Shown piece after piece: positions 60,986 to 64,000 of a DNA stretch of 64,000 nt; positions within the stretch are counted from its first letter, which is position 1; every line of letters begins with the position of its first letter. The stretch is from Argopecten irradians (Eukaryota > Mollusca > Bivalvia > Pectinida > Pectinidae), in assembly GCF_041381155.1 (NCBI RefSeq), contig NC_091141.1:23828828-23892827 (forward strand), given 5' to 3'. Made by a program: the position numbers and the translations under genes. Below the pieces are notes generated by a model that was given only the letters and a program-made list of their open reading frames with translations, searched no databases and was not told where the DNA came from.

Positions 60986-63100
60986 TTATGCCAAAATTTC
61001 AGGACTCAAAATAAATAAAGGAAAATCCCAGGTTATTTGGATAGGCAGTAAAAAGTATAGTAGTGATACACTTATTCCGAGCTTGAACTTGCAATGGGGA
61101 GTTACTAAATTTACACTTCTTGGTATTGACTTTCATGTTGATCTTCATAAAATACCAAAATTGAACTTTGATAAAAAATTATGTAAACTAAAAAATTTAA
61201 TACAAACATGAAACAAAAGGAAAATATCTCCTATTGGTAGAGTGTGTATCATAAAATCTCTCTTAATTTCTCAGTTAAATCATCTTTTTATTTCACTTCC
61301 AAATCCAGATGAAAATTTTGTAAAACATCTTAACACAGTTCTTTTTAATTTTCTTTGGAATAGCAACTCAGATAAAGTTAAGCGAGATGTAGTTATCCAG
61401 AATTATATAGATGGAGGTTTGAAAATGATTCCTCTTTCATCGTTTATAGACTCGTTAAAGATAGGGTGGATAAGAAGAATTTTTAGATCAAATTGTAAAT
61501 GGCAAATGATTCTAAAAACTAAAGTAAACTTTCTTTATTTGGCAAACTGTGGAAGTGAATATCTGAATAAAATCTTATCTAAATGTAAGAACGATTTTTG
61601 GAAGGATGTATTTACAGCATTGTTCAAACTAAGGTTAAAGGATAATCAATTAGAAGCGGAAAAACGCTCTGTTCTTAAGACACCAATTTGGTACAATAAA
61701 TACATTATTGTTGGAAATAAAACGATTTTATACCAATCATGGTTTAGAAAGGGAATTTCAATTATACAAGACCTGTTAAAAAGTGTTTCTCCATGTTCAT
61801 TCCTTACATATGATGAATTTTGTAATATTTATGGTGTAATAAGTAATTATCTTCAATATCATGGACTGATATCCAGCATTAAAAAGTATCTGAAGAATGT
61901 AAATTTACCAAATGAAATACTATTTTATCCAACTATTCCTTTTAGTCTTGAAATTATACTGAAAAACATTTGTGGAGTCCAAGATTTTTATAGAGCACTT
62001 GTCAAAAACAATACTGTAATAACTGGTCAAGCTAAATGGGGAACCTCTTTTGACTACGATCAAGAAACATGGAAAGATATATACAATATACCCTTCATCT
62101 CTACCAATAATACTAAACATCAGTGGCTTCAGTTCCGAATTTCCATTTATATACTAACAACTAACACTTATCTTTGTAAAATTGGTCTCTCTAATAATCC
62201 TTATTGTTTGTTATGTGCTTTAGAAAGGGAGACAATCACTCATCTATTTTGGGAATGCTCTGAAGTTCAGAACTTTTTAGCTAATTTTGAAAGTCTTTTA
62301 GATATTCTGTTTATACCATTTGCAATTAATAAAGAAACTATGCTTTTCGGAAAACTTAATCATAACGGCATATATCAAAGAATAGATAATGAAATTGTTC
62401 TTTTTATCAAACACTATATTTTTAAAACAAGATGTTTACATGGTTCTTTAAATGTGATGGCTTTTTTAAACTGTATTAAAAATTATTATTATGTTCAAAG
62501 ATACATAGCTTATAGAAAAGGAGAAAAAAACTTTTAAAAATATTACCAAAGATTGGAAAAAATGGATAAAACTATTAGAACTCACAAATCCCTGATAGTT
62601 GCACATATCTTTTACTAAAATAGAATATATATTTATTTGTCATACATACATGTGCCATGCTTGCTTTTGATCAAGATGTTGAGCAGTAGTTTTTAATTCA
62701 ATTGTAACTATCAAATATAGAATGAGTATCTAACTTTTTTTTTTTTTTTTTTTTTACTTTTTTTACTCATGTTTTCATTTAGTTGACTCATTATTCTTCA
62801 TATAAGAATATATCTACATTTAACTCTTATTCTTCACTATCTCTCGTTTCTAGTTCATCCCATTATCCCTTCTTTCCTTCTCAATTCTTTGTTCTTTTTT
62901 ATTTTATTTTTTCTCTCCCTCCTCTCTCTCTATAAAAAATCAAATAATTATAATTATAATGATGAATGAAAGAACAGCAGAGTGAAAGATGTGCATGGAA
63001 GATAGCTATTCAATATTTCATGTGATTAATGTAAAACTGATGTATTGTTTGACGAAAAATAAAAAAATTACAAAAATAAAAAAATTACAAAAAAAAAAAA
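60986..63100 (+). mobile_element. Second Tx1/L1-clade LINE, 5'-truncated
   Basis: Begins within reverse transcriptase (GLKINKGKSQVIWIG near 61005) and continues through the C-terminal half to a CT-rich 3' untranslated region and an A-rich tail (about 63050-63100). One stop at about 61209-61211 breaks the frame before the long ORF. It is inserted into the older LINE: text left of it (60945-60985) and right of it (63104 on) is continuous in the copy at 46845. It belongs to a different family from the copy at 7326-11207. Confidence 0.75.
61242..62537 (+). CDS. LINE C-terminal half with zf-RVT finger (431 codons)
   Basis: An intact open frame for the region after the reverse transcriptase palm of a Tx1-type LINE: a thumb-like block with LFNFLWNSNSDK and DGGLKMIPLSSF, and a C-terminal zinc finger CLLC...THLFWEC near 62200. 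The listed ATG is internal; the protein frame opens about 30 bases earlier after an in-frame stop. The long uninterrupted frame suggests a younger copy than its neighbours, but it lacks the 5' half and cannot be autonomous. Confidence 0.75.
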   Translation: MCIIKSLLISQLNHLFISLPNPDENFVKHLNTVLFNFLWNSNSDKVKRDVVIQNYIDGGLKMIPLSSFIDSLKIGWIRRIFRSNCKWQMILKTKVNFLYLANCGSEYLNKILSKCKNDFWKDVFTALFKLRLKDNQLEAEKRSVLKTPIWYNKYIIVGNKTILYQSWFRKGISIIQDLLKSVSPCSFLTYDEFCNIYGVISNYLQYHGLISSIKKYLKNVNLPNEILFYPTIPFSLEIILKNICGVQDFYRALVKNNTVITGQAKWGTSFDYDQETWKDIYNIPFISTNNTKHQWLQFRISIYILTTNTYLCKIGLSNNPYCLLCALERETITHLFWECSEVQNFLANFESLLDILFIPFAINKETMLFGKLNHNGIYQRIDNEIVLFIKHYIFKTRCLHGSLNVMAFLNCIKNYYYVQRYIAYRKGEKNF

Positions 63101-63103
63101 TAC

Positions 63104-64000
63104 ATTTGAGCTTTGGGACGGGTGTTTGGTATCAGATTCTACGAAATTAGAAATATCTCAACGTCAGGCCGTGCGAATTATTACTGTACTGGTGTACTTT
63201 CATATGTAACTGTTTCAGCTTTATATTTTGAAACGAGAATTGATACATTTTATACACATACAAATGTACCAAGCTACGCATATTAAGAAAACCTAGTTTA
63301 GTCTATAAAATCGAGAATAATTTAGCCTAAAACTATCTCCATTCACTTTTTCTTCCAGAATACGGCGATACTAATAAAAATACATTATTATCTAACTACA
63401 AGTATGGAATTCATCTTTACATACTCCTTTGATACCTTCTCTTCGTAAATGAAATGACTTGAATGGAGCGACTAGATTATCATCTTCTTTCCAACTTTTT
63501 AAAAAGATATATATCATATAATTCTGATGAAAAATGTCCAGATCATTACAATTTTAGTAACAAATATCGTTGCAGTCCGTTTTTGACTTATTTCCTAAAT
63601 ATTTTCAGGCATGTGCATTAATAATAACATCCAGTAAATTGTGTATAAGGAAAGGGGTTTTATAATTGTCCGATCTTTTTTTTAGAAGTAAAAAGTAGAT
63701 AATTGGGGCAAGGGATTGGGCCTAAACTACTTTTGAATATGTTGATTTTTGTACGAAACAATAGATTATATACTTTTGTGAGTAATTCAATGGAATAAAA
63801 TCCTTCCGTTACACATGACACATCGATTATTTACGAACAGATTTCAGTGTCAATCAAAACGTCAAACAATAACAGGAATAGTTGGTATCAGGCAATCAAT
63901 TATGTTTTATTGTATGTAAGCATGTTTGATCATACATTTTCTTCTAAAATTTTCAAGTCTTGAAAGGTTGATCATGTCTACGCAGGTAACGTCAGCTTGC
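63104..64000 (+). repeat. Old LINE remnant and shared flank, partner of 46845-47808
   Basis: Matches 46845-47808 in the same orientation from TTTGGGACGG to the window end. The first 600 bases carry decayed LINE C-terminal sequence; the rest is non-LINE flank. Confidence 0.65.

Overview
The window is AT-rich animal nuclear DNA with small exons, long introns and a dense mix of non-LTR retrotransposons, tRNA-derived SINEs, foldback and MITE-like elements and minisatellites. A CR1-type LINE carrying a 2A-like peptide, molluscan-looking SINEs and a relic of the short-chain collagen C4-like family suggest a lophotrochozoan, most likely a bivalve mollusc. That assignment is inference: no rRNA or mitochondrial sequence is present to settle it.

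Layout. 0.2-5.3 kb is one large non-coding foldback element with nested inverted repeats and a MITE inside. 6.7-16.9 kb (+) is a three-exon 3' part of an unknown, disordered, Ser/Pro-rich protein. Its first visible intron holds a MITE split by a 3.9-kb Tx1/L1-type LINE, and its second holds a 1.2-kb minisatellite. 21.5-32.3 kb (-) is a complete gamma-glutamyltransferase gene in 12 coding exons (587 codons, all splice phases agree). Its introns contain a 78/81-bp satellite split by a TTAA-flanked element, a 27-bp minisatellite, a SINE and a Crypton-type recombinase fragment.

32.4-40.5 kb is gene-poor, with small tandem repeats and a foldback that contains a SINE and a LINE fragment. 40.5-47.5 kb is a three-level nest: an old LINE, interrupted by a near full-length CR1-like LINE (2A, PHD finger, endonuclease, reverse transcriptase), which is itself interrupted by a 1.7-kb insert. 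49.6-53.7 kb (-) is a gene for a small secreted cysteine-rich protein, with signal peptide, four coding exons and a candidate TATA promoter; its 3' end was not found. 59.7-60.1 kb (+) is a broken collagen C4-like gene. 61.0-63.1 kb is a second Tx1-type LINE inserted into another copy of the old LINE, and that copy's flank runs to the end of the window.

The two best-supported host genes, GGT (a cell-surface glutathione-cleaving enzyme) and the secreted Cys-rich protein, have no visible functional link. I see no multi-gene system. The most unusual items are the nested repeat architectures, the 2A-bearing LINE and the unidentified host proteins.
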